From positions 1 through 64,000 of the forward strand of contig JBFWSW010000020.1 in the NCBI GenBank assembly GCA_050248155.1: a DNA stretch of 64,000 nt, read 5' to 3'. The translations under genes were made by a program, and so were the position numbers. This DNA comes from VFMC01 sp050248155. Its GTDB lineage: Bacteria; Actinomycetota; Acidimicrobiia; Acidimicrobiales; Ilumatobacteraceae. Below the pieces are notes generated by a model. The model was not told the DNA's origin and did not search any database. It worked only from the letters and a program-made list of their open reading frames with translations. Shown piece after piece: positions 44,667-52,963 of the stretch; positions within the stretch are counted from its first letter, which is position 1, and the number at the start of each line of letters is the position of its first letter.

Positions 44667-45836
44667 GTGTCGAAGATTGCACAGCCCGGCGTCGATCTGG
44701 TGAACAGCTCGAGCGCGCTGGTGGATACCTTGCGCGAACGAGCACAGCAGACCGACGAGCAGCGTCAGCTGCCCGATGCGACGGTCGCCGACCTGAACGC
44801 GCTCAACTTCGTCGGTGCCGGCGTGCCGGAGAAGTTCGGCGGTCTCGGCCTCGACATGGACACCATCTTCCAGGCCACACGCGAGCTCGCGCGAGGCTGC
44901 GGGTCGACGGCGTGGGTCGCTGGGAACTGTGCGCTCCACAACGTGATGGTGGGGTTCTTCCCGCTGGAGGCGCAGCAGGAATGTTGGATGGGTGGAGCGA
45001 TCCCGCCATTCGTCGGCAACGGCTTCAACAGCAGTCGCGCCACCTGCGAGACCGCGCCCGGCGGCTACCGGCTCACCGGCCAGTGGGACTTCGGTAGCGG
45101 GATCATGCACTCCGACTGGAACACGGTCGCGGCGGCCGTCGGCGACGATCTCCGGCTGTTCCTCGTGCCGAAAGAGGATTACGAGATCGTCGACACGTGG
45201 CACACGTCGGGTCTGCGTGGGACCGGAAGCCACGATGTCGTCGTGAAGGACAAGTTCGTACCCGGGCACCGTTCGGTGGCGCTGACGGAGATCCTCGCCG
45301 GCACCGCAGAGGGCGCCAGCCATCACTCCGACACGTTCTTCCGTGTCCCGCTCGTCTCGTACGTGTCCGGGGGCGTGGTCAGCACGCTGTTCGGCCTCGC
45401 CCTCACCGCTATCGAGCTGTTCGAGGACCGGTGCCGCACGACCGTCGGTGGGCTCAGCGGGGTCGTCGGCTCCACTCGTCCCGAGAACGCCACGAACGTC
45501 GCGAAAGCGGCCGCGCAGGTGGACGCCGCTCAGAAGCTGTTCTGGTCGGACTTCGACGAGATGCGCGAGTCGGTGCTGACGGGCGACGCGTTGTCCCTCG
45601 ACAGCAGGGCTCGTTTCCGTCGCGACTTCGCCTATTGCGGCGACCTGTGCGCGGAGGTCGTGAACCGCCTGTACGGGGCGAGCGGCGCACACACCCTGCA
45701 GTTCGACAATCCGATGAACCGCGTGTTCCGCGACACCAATGCCGGCTGCCACCACTACGGCATCGCTCGTGACCCGATCTTCCAGGCGTACGGCCGAATC
45801 CGGTTCGGGCTCGACCCCGAGTACGCGATGATCTGA
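44667..45836 (+). CDS. Flavin-dependent hydroxylase, HsaA/ACAD-like
   Basis: 389 aa from GTG 44667. ACAD-like fold: DATVADLNALNFVGAGVPEKFGGLGLDM at the N-terminus, ARGCGSTAWVAGNCALHN, YRLTGQWDFGSGIMHSDW and ASGAHTLQFDNPMNRVFRD, but no SEPDAGSD motif. This is the pattern of group D two-component monooxygenases such as HsaA and hydroxyphenylacetate C2 oxygenases, which use reduced flavin from a separate reductase to hydroxylate phenols. No reductase gene is next to it. HsaA identity is inference. Confidence 0.85.
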   Translation: MSKIAQPGVDLVNSSSALVDTLRERAQQTDEQRQLPDATVADLNALNFVGAGVPEKFGGLGLDMDTIFQATRELARGCGSTAWVAGNCALHNVMVGFFPLEAQQECWMGGAIPPFVGNGFNSSRATCETAPGGYRLTGQWDFGSGIMHSDWNTVAAAVGDDLRLFLVPKEDYEIVDTWHTSGLRGTGSHDVVVKDKFVPGHRSVALTEILAGTAEGASHHSDTFFRVPLVSYVSGGVVSTLFGLALTAIELFEDRCRTTVGGLSGVVGSTRPENATNVAKAAAQVDAAQKLFWSDFDEMRESVLTGDALSLDSRARFRRDFAYCGDLCAEVVNRLYGASGAHTLQFDNPMNRVFRDTNAGCHHYGIARDPIFQAYGRIRFGLDPEYAMI

Positions 45837-45859
45837 GTGGAGTCGCTGTCGTACCGGGC

Positions 45860-46561
45860 TCACGCGAACACGGTCTGGGTCAGGAATATGCCCGCTGCCC
45901 GCAGCTGCTCCGGTGGTGGCGCTGCATGGGGGCCTGGATAGGCAAGCAGCTCCTTGCGATCTGCGCCCAACGCCTCGAACAGGACCGTCTGGTCGGCGAG
46001 GCTAAACAGCTGGTCCTCGGTGCGGACGTGGAACTGTACGGGACACCGCACGTCGGGAGCTGCGAGCCGGATGCGTTCGGAGCCCGGATATTCGAAGGAC
46101 CACATGCCCAGGACGGCGCCCGCGATCGCCGGCGTGCTCGCGATCACGGGGATGCCGTAGCCCGTGCCCATCGACACCCCGTACCACGCGAGGCGCTCGG
46201 TCGGGACGTCCGCACGGCTGCGCAGCGCGTCGACCGCGGCGCTCCAGTCGGCAACCGCCCGGTCGACGGCCCCGTCACCCGCGCGCCACAGGCGACGGAA
46301 GTCCTCGATCACGCGGTCGCGGTCGTCCGGGTATGGACTGTGCTGGCCGTGCACGGGTCCGTCGATCGTCGCGACGTGCACCTCGCACGTCGATGCGAGC
46401 TCGGTCGCGGTCGCAACGATGTCGGCTGCGAGGCGGTGGCCCGAGCCACCGTGGCACACCAGCACGCACCCTCGCGAGCGCACCCCGGCGGACGGGCCCC
46501 ACAGCGAGCCGATCGACTCGCCGAACGCCGAGACGAAACGGAACTCCTGCGTCGCGCTCAC
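45860..46561 (-). CDS. Alpha/beta hydrolase (DLH-like)
   Basis: 233 aa. Oxyanion segment VCHGGSGHR, nucleophile Ser in GVSMGTG near residue 130, acid in HVRTEDQLF and His in YPGPHA. Probably a small esterase or lactone hydrolase. GTG 46561 overlaps the cupin stop (GTGA). Last gene of the minus-strand unit that starts at 49257. Confidence 0.85.
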   Translation of the reverse strand: MSATQEFRFVSAFGESIGSLWGPSAGVRSRGCVLVCHGGSGHRLAADIVATATELASTCEVHVATIDGPVHGQHSPYPDDRDRVIEDFRRLWRAGDGAVDRAVADWSAAVDALRSRADVPTERLAWYGVSMGTGYGIPVIASTPAIAGAVLGMWSFEYPGSERIRLAAPDVRCPVQFHVRTEDQLFSLADQTVLFEALGADRKELLAYPGPHAAPPPEQLRAAGIFLTQTVFA

Positions 46562-47157
46562 TCGTGGTCGGGCAGGCCGGCCGTGAACTTTCGCCCGTTG
46601 GCACGGAGCTGCTCGACGACCTCGGCGCCGTACTCCTCACCCAACTGACGAGCGAGATCGGGAGAGAACGAGACGTCGTTGAACTGGTGGCGGTCGCCCT
46701 GGATGATCACCAACAGCGTCGCCGTCGAGTTCGACGCGTTCTCGAACCGGCGCAGGATGCCCGACGGCACGGCCAACAGATCCCACTTCTCGAGCATCAC
46801 GTGGTGCTCGCCCCGATCACCCCATTCGATCCTGAAAGAGCCTTCGAGACAGAAGAAGGTCTCGACGGTGTGCATGTGCATGTGCAACGCCGGGCCGTGG
46901 CCGGGCTCGCACACCGCCATGCTGATCGAGATGCAGTTCCCAGCGTCGCCGCCGACCGAGGCGGCGTGCTTGGTGATCACGCTGTTGTCCGACAGACGGG
47001 GCGCCATGTAGCTGTAGTTGATGTCCGCGCTGAGCGCATGCGTCGCTTCGGGCGGAATGCCGCTGGCCTGCGACTCGAGCGTGGCTCTCGGCACGAGTGC
47101 GTCATGCCGCACGAGGTGCGTCAGCATCTCCGCTTCGCTCACGTCCTTGGTCAGCAT
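46558..47157 (-). CDS. Cupin-domain protein
   Basis: 199 aa. Metal motif PALHMHMHTVETFFCLEGSF near residue 92 and PSGILRRFEN near 131. ATG 47157 follows GAGAGGAGC, and the longer reading is untranslated upstream sequence. Placed between a luciferase-like monooxygenase and a hydrolase, it may be a dioxygenase, isomerase or binding protein in the same pathway. Confidence 0.85.
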   Translation of the reverse strand: MLTKDVSEAEMLTHLVRHDALVPRATLESQASGIPPEATHALSADINYSYMAPRLSDNSVITKHAASVGGDAGNCISISMAVCEPGHGPALHMHMHTVETFFCLEGSFRIEWGDRGEHHVMLEKWDLLAVPSGILRRFENASNSTATLLVIIQGDRHQFNDVSFSPDLARQLGEEYGAEVVEQLRANGRKFTAGLPDHE

Positions 47158-47198
47158 GTCGTTTGCTCCTCGCTCTCGGTGATCGTCGCCCGCGGGTT

Positions 47199-48443
47199 TC
47201 AGCGCGCGAGTGCCGGCGCGCGACGGATCTCGCGTTCGCCGCGGATCGTCGGCTCGTAGACCTCTTCGCGAAACCGAGGCAGGACGTCGCGGGTGAAGCG
47301 CTCCATGCTGCGACACGTGTCGTCGAGGGTCATGCTGTGGTATTGCACCATCATCAGCAGGTTGCCGAAACCGCCGACAGCGTCGAAGAAGTCGACCAAC
47401 TGGCGGTACACCGAGTCGGGATCGCCGACCATCATGTAACCCCGACTGGTCATGACATCCATCGGCAAGTGCCCGAGCTCGCCGATCGACGGTTCACCAG
47501 GCGCCGGAACCAGCACCCCGGCCACGTCGCCGCCGGTGGCCTTGATCTTCATCAGCATGGCCCGAGCCTTGGCGGGGGCATAGCCTGGGATGTCCGAGTA
47601 CTGGATCGGGTGGCGGGTGGCCTCGCGGAACCAGTGCTGCAGCTTCACCCCTTCTCGCTCGGCCTGCGCGTTCGAGTCACCGACGTAGACGAGGGGCGAG
47701 TACGCGAACCGTTCGAACGGTGGCTCCGCCATGCCGAGCTCGGCGGCGCGGGCGCGGTACGCGCCGAAAATGGCGGCCGTACCGACCTTCCCGCTCGCCA
47801 TCGCGGCCACGGTGAAGCCTCGCTCGGCCAGCTCGCCCGCCGAACTCGGGCTGGTCGTCGGAGCCCACACGGGCGGGTGGGGCGTCTGGTGGCAGCGCGG
47901 CCACACGTTCACCTCGCGATGGTGGAAGAACCGGCCCTCCCAGTTGAACGGTCCGTCGTGGGTCGTCCACGCCTTCAGGATCAACTCGAGCGCCTCCCAG
48001 TAGCGTTCCTTCATGTCGATCGCAGTCGAGTTGACGGCGATGGTCTCCTGCGGGATGCCGCGCACGAAGCCAACGTCGACCCGGCCCCGCGAGATGACGT
48101 CCACGGTGGCCATCTCCTCGGCGACGCGCACCGGGTCGGCCCGATGGGCGAGCGGGTTGCCGAGGGTCAAGATGCGAGCCCGCTTCGTCTCGCGAGCGAT
48201 GATCGCCATGCTCAGCGGCACGACGGCGTTGGTGCACGTCGCGGTCGTGTGGTGCTCGTTGACCATGATCTCGAGACCGAGCTCGTCGGCTGCGCGATAG
48301 ATGTCGTAGTACTTCGAGTACAGCTCGTATCCGGAGTCCGGGTCGTAGAACGAGCTCCCGACGTCGATCCGGTTGCTGCGCATGATGTCCTTCGCCGGCA
48401 AGAACGGGTACGACATCTCGGTGAAGGCGTAGCTCCTAAACAT
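47199..48443 (-). CDS. LLM-class flavin monooxygenase
   Basis: 414 aa, longer than the F420 group. Motifs: ADELGLEIMVNEHHTT near residue 53, ILTLGNPLAHRADPVRVAEEMATVD near 92, and GRVDVGFVRGIPQE near 120, which resemble FMN-dependent luciferase-like monooxygenases. Such proteins can hydroxylate or do Baeyer-Villiger oxidations with a separate flavin reductase. It overlaps the upstream hydrolase gene by 8 nt. Confidence 0.88.
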   Translation of the reverse strand: MFRSYAFTEMSYPFLPAKDIMRSNRIDVGSSFYDPDSGYELYSKYYDIYRAADELGLEIMVNEHHTTATCTNAVVPLSMAIIARETKRARILTLGNPLAHRADPVRVAEEMATVDVISRGRVDVGFVRGIPQETIAVNSTAIDMKERYWEALELILKAWTTHDGPFNWEGRFFHHREVNVWPRCHQTPHPPVWAPTTSPSSAGELAERGFTVAAMASGKVGTAAIFGAYRARAAELGMAEPPFERFAYSPLVYVGDSNAQAEREGVKLQHWFREATRHPIQYSDIPGYAPAKARAMLMKIKATGGDVAGVLVPAPGEPSIGELGHLPMDVMTSRGYMMVGDPDSVYRQLVDFFDAVGGFGNLLMMVQYHSMTLDDTCRSMERFTRDVLPRFREEVYEPTIRGEREIRRAPALAR

Positions 48444-49257
48444 GACGATGCTCCTGGGGGTTGGTACCGATGACGAACGCCTGCTCCGCCAAGAACGTCT
48501 CGGTGCACTTCGCGAGAGCCGCCGGATCCTCCTCCTCGAGGCGATGCCCGACGTCGTCGATCACCACGTGGGCGCAGCCTGCGGGTCCGATGAGCGCTGC
48601 GAACCGGCTGAAATAGTCCTTGCGCAGCACGAAGTGGTCGTCCGCGCCCGAGATCAGGCAGCACGGCACTTCGATCCGCCGCAGGAGCGCGACCAGATCG
48701 GGATTGTGCATGTACGGGTTCCAGCAGTACCGCGTCATGGCCTCCTGTGCCTCGGCGAGGTAGAGGAACTGATCGTCGGTGCACGATGCCAGCACGGGTG
48801 CCCGTTCGGCGGTCGAGTAGAGGATCGCCGGCAGGTCATCGAAGTCCTGGACGTAGAGATCGACGAAGTTGCGCTCCTGCGGATCACCGAACCGCACGCC
48901 TGTGGGTGCAGCCAGCACGATCGATCCCAGGTTGCGGGGCCGCAGGACGGCGATCTCGGCGGCGAGCCATCCACCGAACGACACACCGACGATGTCGACG
49001 GGAACACCTGAGGACTCGATTAGCTCGGCGTACACCAAGGCGATGTCCTGCACTCGGTTGACGTGGGCACCTCTCGTGCTCCGTCCCCACGACGGGTGAT
49101 GGGGTACCAACACCTCGTGCTCAGCTGCGAGCTGCTCGATGAACGGCCGCGAGAACATTAGGCCATCCTCGCCGTGCAGGAACAACAGCGTGGGCCCGGA
49201 CCCGACCGTCTCGATCTCGATCTGGACCGATCCGATATTGGTGAAACTCGTCGACAT
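48436..49257 (-). CDS. Alpha/beta hydrolase
   Basis: 273 aa. Oxyanion motif LLFLHGEDGL, nucleophile Ser in GVSFGGW near residue 94, acid in ISGADDHF, and His in VGHRLEEEDP. Similar in layout to C-C bond or ester hydrolases of ring-degradation pathways. Its operon partners include a luciferase-type monooxygenase and a cupin. A weak site precedes the ATG. Confidence 0.88.
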   Translation of the reverse strand: MSTSFTNIGSVQIEIETVGSGPTLLFLHGEDGLMFSRPFIEQLAAEHEVLVPHHPSWGRSTRGAHVNRVQDIALVYAELIESSGVPVDIVGVSFGGWLAAEIAVLRPRNLGSIVLAAPTGVRFGDPQERNFVDLYVQDFDDLPAILYSTAERAPVLASCTDDQFLYLAEAQEAMTRYCWNPYMHNPDLVALLRRIEVPCCLISGADDHFVLRKDYFSRFAALIGPAGCAHVVIDDVGHRLEEEDPAALAKCTETFLAEQAFVIGTNPQEHRHV

Positions 49258-49268
49258 AACAGCCCGCT

Positions 49269-50183
49269 TCAGTTGTGGTTCGCGTCGGTGAGGGATGGCG
49301 CGAGCGACGGAGCCTGCGCGAGGAACTCAATCAGCGCAGCGTTGACCAGCTCCGGCAGTTCGAGCTGTGGGCAGTGGCCGGCGTCCACGTTGCGCACCTG
49401 TGCACCCCGCGCGCGGGCGGCGACCTCGTCCGCCCACCCGCGTGGCTTCAACTTGTCCCTGTCGCCGGCGATCAGGAGGATGGGCACGGCGATGCGCTCG
49501 TACGCTGGCGCAGCACGCTTGGGCGCCGCGAGCTCGTGCGGTGGACGCAAACGGGCCGCCGACGCGCACTGCCAGGCTCCCGGCTCCTTGGACAGTTCGT
49601 AGCGTCGGTCGAGGTAGGCGTCGTCGTCGTGCCACGCCGAATCGGCGAACAACGCCACGAGGATGCGTCGCATCGCCTCGCGGGTCAGGTCGTAGTCGAT
49701 GAGCGCTGCGTAGTGCTCGTTGTCGAGCACGGCGCCTCCACCGCAGATCGCGACGATGGCGGTGGCCGGCAGCATGGGCTCCGGGCTGCTGGCGTCAGCG
49801 AGGAGGAGCGATGCGCCGAGCGAGTTGGCGACGAACGGTGCGCCTGCGATGCCGAGTGCCGCACAGACGCGCGCCATGTGACTGACGAGGAATGCGGTCC
49901 CACGGGTGAAATCGTGGACCTTCGCACTGGCGCCGTAGCCGAGCCAGTCCGGCGCCACCACCCGATGGTGCTCGGCCAGCGCGTCGATCGTGTGTTCCCA
50001 GCTCAACACGGCGGAAGCGCCGAACTCGCCGCTGTGCAGCAAGACCACGGGTGGTCCGTCGCCGGCCTGGATGCATCCCGTCGTGAGACCGTCGACGATC
50101 ACCGGGGTGCGGTCCCAGCCTGCGCCGAAACCGATGCTCGCGCGAGCCGCTCGATCGATCCCCACGATGACGAGCGTATCCAT
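49269..50183 (-). CDS. Alpha/beta hydrolase
   Basis: 304 aa. PPVVLLHSGEFGASAV oxyanion region near residue 44, nucleophile Ser in ANSLGASLL near 120, acid in IAGDRDKLKP and His in DAGHCPQLE. The PDWLGYGASAK strand fits meta-cleavage-product hydrolases such as HsaD or BphD, but also general esterases. The first 25 residues are atypical, so the true start may be later than ATG 50183. Divergent from the VOC gene. Confidence 0.85.
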   Translation of the reverse strand: MDTLVIVGIDRAARASIGFGAGWDRTPVIVDGLTTGCIQAGDGPPVVLLHSGEFGASAVLSWEHTIDALAEHHRVVAPDWLGYGASAKVHDFTRGTAFLVSHMARVCAALGIAGAPFVANSLGASLLLADASSPEPMLPATAIVAICGGGAVLDNEHYAALIDYDLTREAMRRILVALFADSAWHDDDAYLDRRYELSKEPGAWQCASAARLRPPHELAAPKRAAPAYERIAVPILLIAGDRDKLKPRGWADEVAARARGAQVRNVDAGHCPQLELPELVNAALIEFLAQAPSLAPSLTDANHN

Positions 50184-50294
50184 CCTCGACGAGTCAGTCA
50201 ATAATTCGACGACATTGTCAGAACCGCACACTGGCGCGGTGTGCACACGAGAGTAAGCTGTGAGGACGGCAGTTCCGGCGTCAGGGGGATCCGA

Positions 50295-50921
50295 ATGCCA
50301 GCGATCGACGATCAGCGTGTCCACGGCGAAATGGCCGCACCGTTGCCGTCCCGCCGTCCTCAGACCTTGTGCGGCTTCGGGCACGTCTCGCTCGTCACGC
50401 CGGACATGGAGGCCACGGTTCGGTTCTATGCCGGCGTACTCGGCTTCCCGCTCGTCGCGGCACGTCGGAAGGGGCCGTTGCGGTGGTACTTCTTCCGCGT
50501 CAACAGCTCGAGTGTGCTCACCTTCCACGAGATCGCCAATCCCGTACAGGTCCAGCCGGGCATCCGCCTGAAGGACGGCAGCTGCATCGAGATCGACCAT
50601 CTCGCCTTCGACGTGGCCGACGACGCAGCACTCGAGGAGCTGCGGGAGCGCTTGCAGGCGGTCGACTGCGAGGTCAGTGCGACCACCGACTTCGGCATGT
50701 TCAGCTCGCTGTACTTCTGCGATCCCCATGGGCTGCAGTTGGAGGCTTCCTACTGGCACGGCGGTGACGTCGACGCGGTCGGGGGCGACTGGTTCGTCGA
50801 TCCCGAACCCGTCGAGGCGTGTCGCGAGCTGATGGCGGACGGGAAGCTGAGCTGGGTACCTGCGACGAGCTTCGACGCGAACGCCGTCTTCCGGCAGGCC
50901 CTGTTCTGTCAGGAGACCTAG
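50295..50921 (+). CDS. VOC-family protein
   Basis: 208 aa; one clear VOC module, GFGHVSLVTPDMEATVRFYAGVLGFPLV at about 37-64, with HLAFDVADDAALEELRERL and DPHGLQLEASYW closing it (metal-ligand Glu). Glyoxalase, isomerase or binding role; unknown substrate. ATG 50295 follows CAGGGGGA. Next gene is a TetR regulator 12 nt downstream. Confidence 0.85.
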   Translation: MPAIDDQRVHGEMAAPLPSRRPQTLCGFGHVSLVTPDMEATVRFYAGVLGFPLVAARRKGPLRWYFFRVNSSSVLTFHEIANPVQVQPGIRLKDGSCIEIDHLAFDVADDAALEELRERLQAVDCEVSATTDFGMFSSLYFCDPHGLQLEASYWHGGDVDAVGGDWFVDPEPVEACRELMADGKLSWVPATSFDANAVFRQALFCQET

Positions 50922-50933
50922 TATCCCCTGCCG

Positions 50934-51638
50934 ATGAGCGGACCGAAGAAGTCGAGCCCGGACGTCCGTCGCTCGCTGATGGAGAACGAACTCCTGGACC
51001 GCGCGGCAGCGCTGTTCTCCACACGTGGGTTCAGAGCGACCAGCCTGCAGGAGATCGCCGAGGCGATGGAGGTCAGCAGGCCGGCGCTGTACTACTACGT
51101 CGACAGCAAGGACGACTTGCTCAACCGTCTCGTGAGTGGGTTCCTCGACGCGCTCATCGCCAACGTGCAGGCGGCCGGCTCGTCGTCGGCGCCGGCCTCG
51201 GAGAAGCTCGCCACGATCGTGGACTGCCTGGTCGAACCGATGCTGAAGGAGCCCGAGCGCTTCCGCCTCCTCGGGCAACAAGGCAGTGACCTTCCCGCAC
51301 CGGTGGCCAAGCAGGCCGACGACGCACGTCGCGCCGTCACCACCGTGCTCGAGGCGGTGTTGCACGACGGCATGAAGGAGGGCGTGTTCGCCCACACGCA
51401 ACCTCGCGTGGCCGCACGCGCCGTGCTGGGCATGATCAATTCGGTCCTCGACTGGCACGATCCCGACGATCCGCAGCTCAGCTCGCCGGGCGCCACCGTG
51501 AAAGCGCTGGTCGTCGCCGCCGTCAGTGAGCCCGATCGGGAGCGCCAGGAAGCAACCACCGCTGTCGCCACCCTGGATCGTGTGCAGGCCGAGCTCGATC
51601 GCCTCCGACTGATCATCGAGACGCCCGAGCGGAACTGA
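50934..51638 (+). CDS. TetR-family regulator
   Basis: 234 aa. N-terminal HTH FRATSLQEIAEAMEVSRPALYYYVDSKDDLL near residues 37-68, then a helical ligand domain with YLD-like dimer helices and a coiled C-terminal tail. Likely represses neighbouring genes such as the SDR at 52083, the small protein at 51654 or the VOC gene upstream. Its ligand may be an acyl-CoA or ring intermediate. Confidence 0.92.
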   Translation: MSGPKKSSPDVRRSLMENELLDRAAALFSTRGFRATSLQEIAEAMEVSRPALYYYVDSKDDLLNRLVSGFLDALIANVQAAGSSSAPASEKLATIVDCLVEPMLKEPERFRLLGQQGSDLPAPVAKQADDARRAVTTVLEAVLHDGMKEGVFAHTQPRVAARAVLGMINSVLDWHDPDDPQLSSPGATVKALVVAAVSEPDRERQEATTAVATLDRVQAELDRLRLIIETPERN

Positions 51639-51653
51639 CGCCGAAGCGAGCGC

Positions 51654-51965
51654 TCAGTCCGACGACGGCAACGCAGCCGCTGTCTTCACGATCAGCGGCA
51701 CGTCTCCGATCGCCAACGATCCCTCACCCGGCTTGATGCAGAGCACCTCAACGGTCTCGTCGGCCGTGGTGTAACGCTTGCCGAGCAAGGTACCCCCGAG
51801 CGAGCCGGGCACCGGCGAACCACGCTCGTGCCCTCGGCCTGGTGGCTGCATGGCAACGCCGCCGCAGCGGAGGTCGACATCACCGCCGGGCGCACGCACC
51901 ACCACCACCTCGGTGCTGCACACGACCGACGCGTAGCGCTGGCCGGCGGCGAGTGAAGCGGTCAT
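51654..51965 (-). CDS. Small hypothetical protein with three Cys
   Basis: 103 aa, not confidently recognised. ATG 51965 follows AAGGG. Cys at about residues 16, 34 and 77; a tripartite pattern VVCSTEVVVVRAPGG, DLRCGGVAM and VEVLCIKPGEGSL suggests a beta-rich metal- or cofactor-binding fold. Convergent with TetR and divergent from the mycofactocin-type SDR, with which it shares 117 nt of control region. Confidence 0.7.
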   Translation of the reverse strand: MTASLAAGQRYASVVCSTEVVVVRAPGGDVDLRCGGVAMQPPGRGHERGSPVPGSLGGTLLGKRYTTADETVEVLCIKPGEGSLAIGDVPLIVKTAAALPSSD

Positions 51966-52017
51966 GTCACACCCTTGAGCTCGCTCATCCCGGCACCATA
52001 ACAGAAGAGACGAATCT

Positions 52018-52046
52018 TTGACACCTCCGTCGAAGAGCGGTACGGT
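52018..52046 (+). promoter_or_regulatory. Promoter of the SDR-LLM unit
   Basis: TTGACA (52018-52023), 17-nt spacer, TACGGT (52041-52046), then about 36 nt with GCAGGAGG before the ATG at 52083. The best-matching promoter in the window. Confidence 0.72.
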
Positions 52047-52082
52047 CACCGCGTCATCACTGGGGAGCCTGCAGGAGGTCCG

Positions 52083-52934
52083 ATGAACGAGAGCAGCCGG
52101 CGCGGCCGACTCGAGGGCAAGGTCGCGTTCATCACCGGCGCCGCACGTGGTCAGGGACGCAGTCACGCCGTTCGTCTCGCGGAGGAGGGCGCGGACATCA
52201 TCGCTATCGACATCTGCGAGCAGATCGACACCGTTCCGTACCCACTCGCGACCAGCGACGATCTGGCGCAGACCGTTCGGGACGTCGAGCAGCTCGGCCG
52301 ACGCATCGTGGCCACGCAGGCTGACGTCCGCGACCTCGCCGCGGTCGAGAAGGCCGTCATCGACGGCGTCGCCCAGCTGGGGCGCCTCGACATCGTGTCG
52401 GCGAACGCGGGCATCGCTGGCTCTGGCGAGGGCGGGACGCTGGGCCTGACAGCCGACGCCTGGCGCAACATGCTCGACGTGAACCTGACGGGCGTGTGGC
52501 ACACGGTCAAGGCGGCAACGCCACACATCATCAATGGTGGCCGCGGGGGCTCCATCGTCCTGACCAGCTCCGCGGCTGGGCTGAAGGCATACGCCAACGT
52601 CGGGCACTACGTCGCGTCGAAGCACGCCGTCGTCGGTCTGATGAAGACCCTCGCCATCGAGTTGGCACCCCAGTCGATCCGAGTGAACAGCCTGCACCCG
52701 ACGCAGGTCGACACGCTGATGATCATGAACGAGACGTTCTACGAGCTGTTCACGGGGCTGCCCAACCAGACGAAGGAAGACTTCGCGCCGCTGTCCCAGG
52801 CGATGAACAAGCTCCCGATCCCGTGGGTGGAACCCGTCGACATCTCGAACGCAGTGTTGTTCCTCGCCTCGGACGAGGCTCGGTACATCACGGGCGCCGC
52901 GCTGCCCGTCGACGCCGGCACGCTGCTCAACTGA
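52083..52934 (+). CDS. Mycofactocin-coupled SDR oxidoreductase
   Basis: 283 aa. KVAFITGAARGQGRSHAVRLA, the DIC motif after beta-2 (IAIDICEQ) and the long loop before helix C identify the mycofactocin-associated SDR group; catalytic YVASK near residue 180. Strong AGGAGG site. Third gene of this type in the window, after 30908 and the frameshifted 37162. Followed by an LLM gene 29 nt downstream, a pairing also seen at 30016-30908. Confidence 0.92.
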   Translation: MNESSRRGRLEGKVAFITGAARGQGRSHAVRLAEEGADIIAIDICEQIDTVPYPLATSDDLAQTVRDVEQLGRRIVATQADVRDLAAVEKAVIDGVAQLGRLDIVSANAGIAGSGEGGTLGLTADAWRNMLDVNLTGVWHTVKAATPHIINGGRGGSIVLTSSAAGLKAYANVGHYVASKHAVVGLMKTLAIELAPQSIRVNSLHPTQVDTLMIMNETFYELFTGLPNQTKEDFAPLSQAMNKLPIPWVEPVDISNAVLFLASDEARYITGAALPVDAGTLLN

Positions 52935-52963
52935 CGTCTCGATTCGTGTCGCGGACCCGATCG

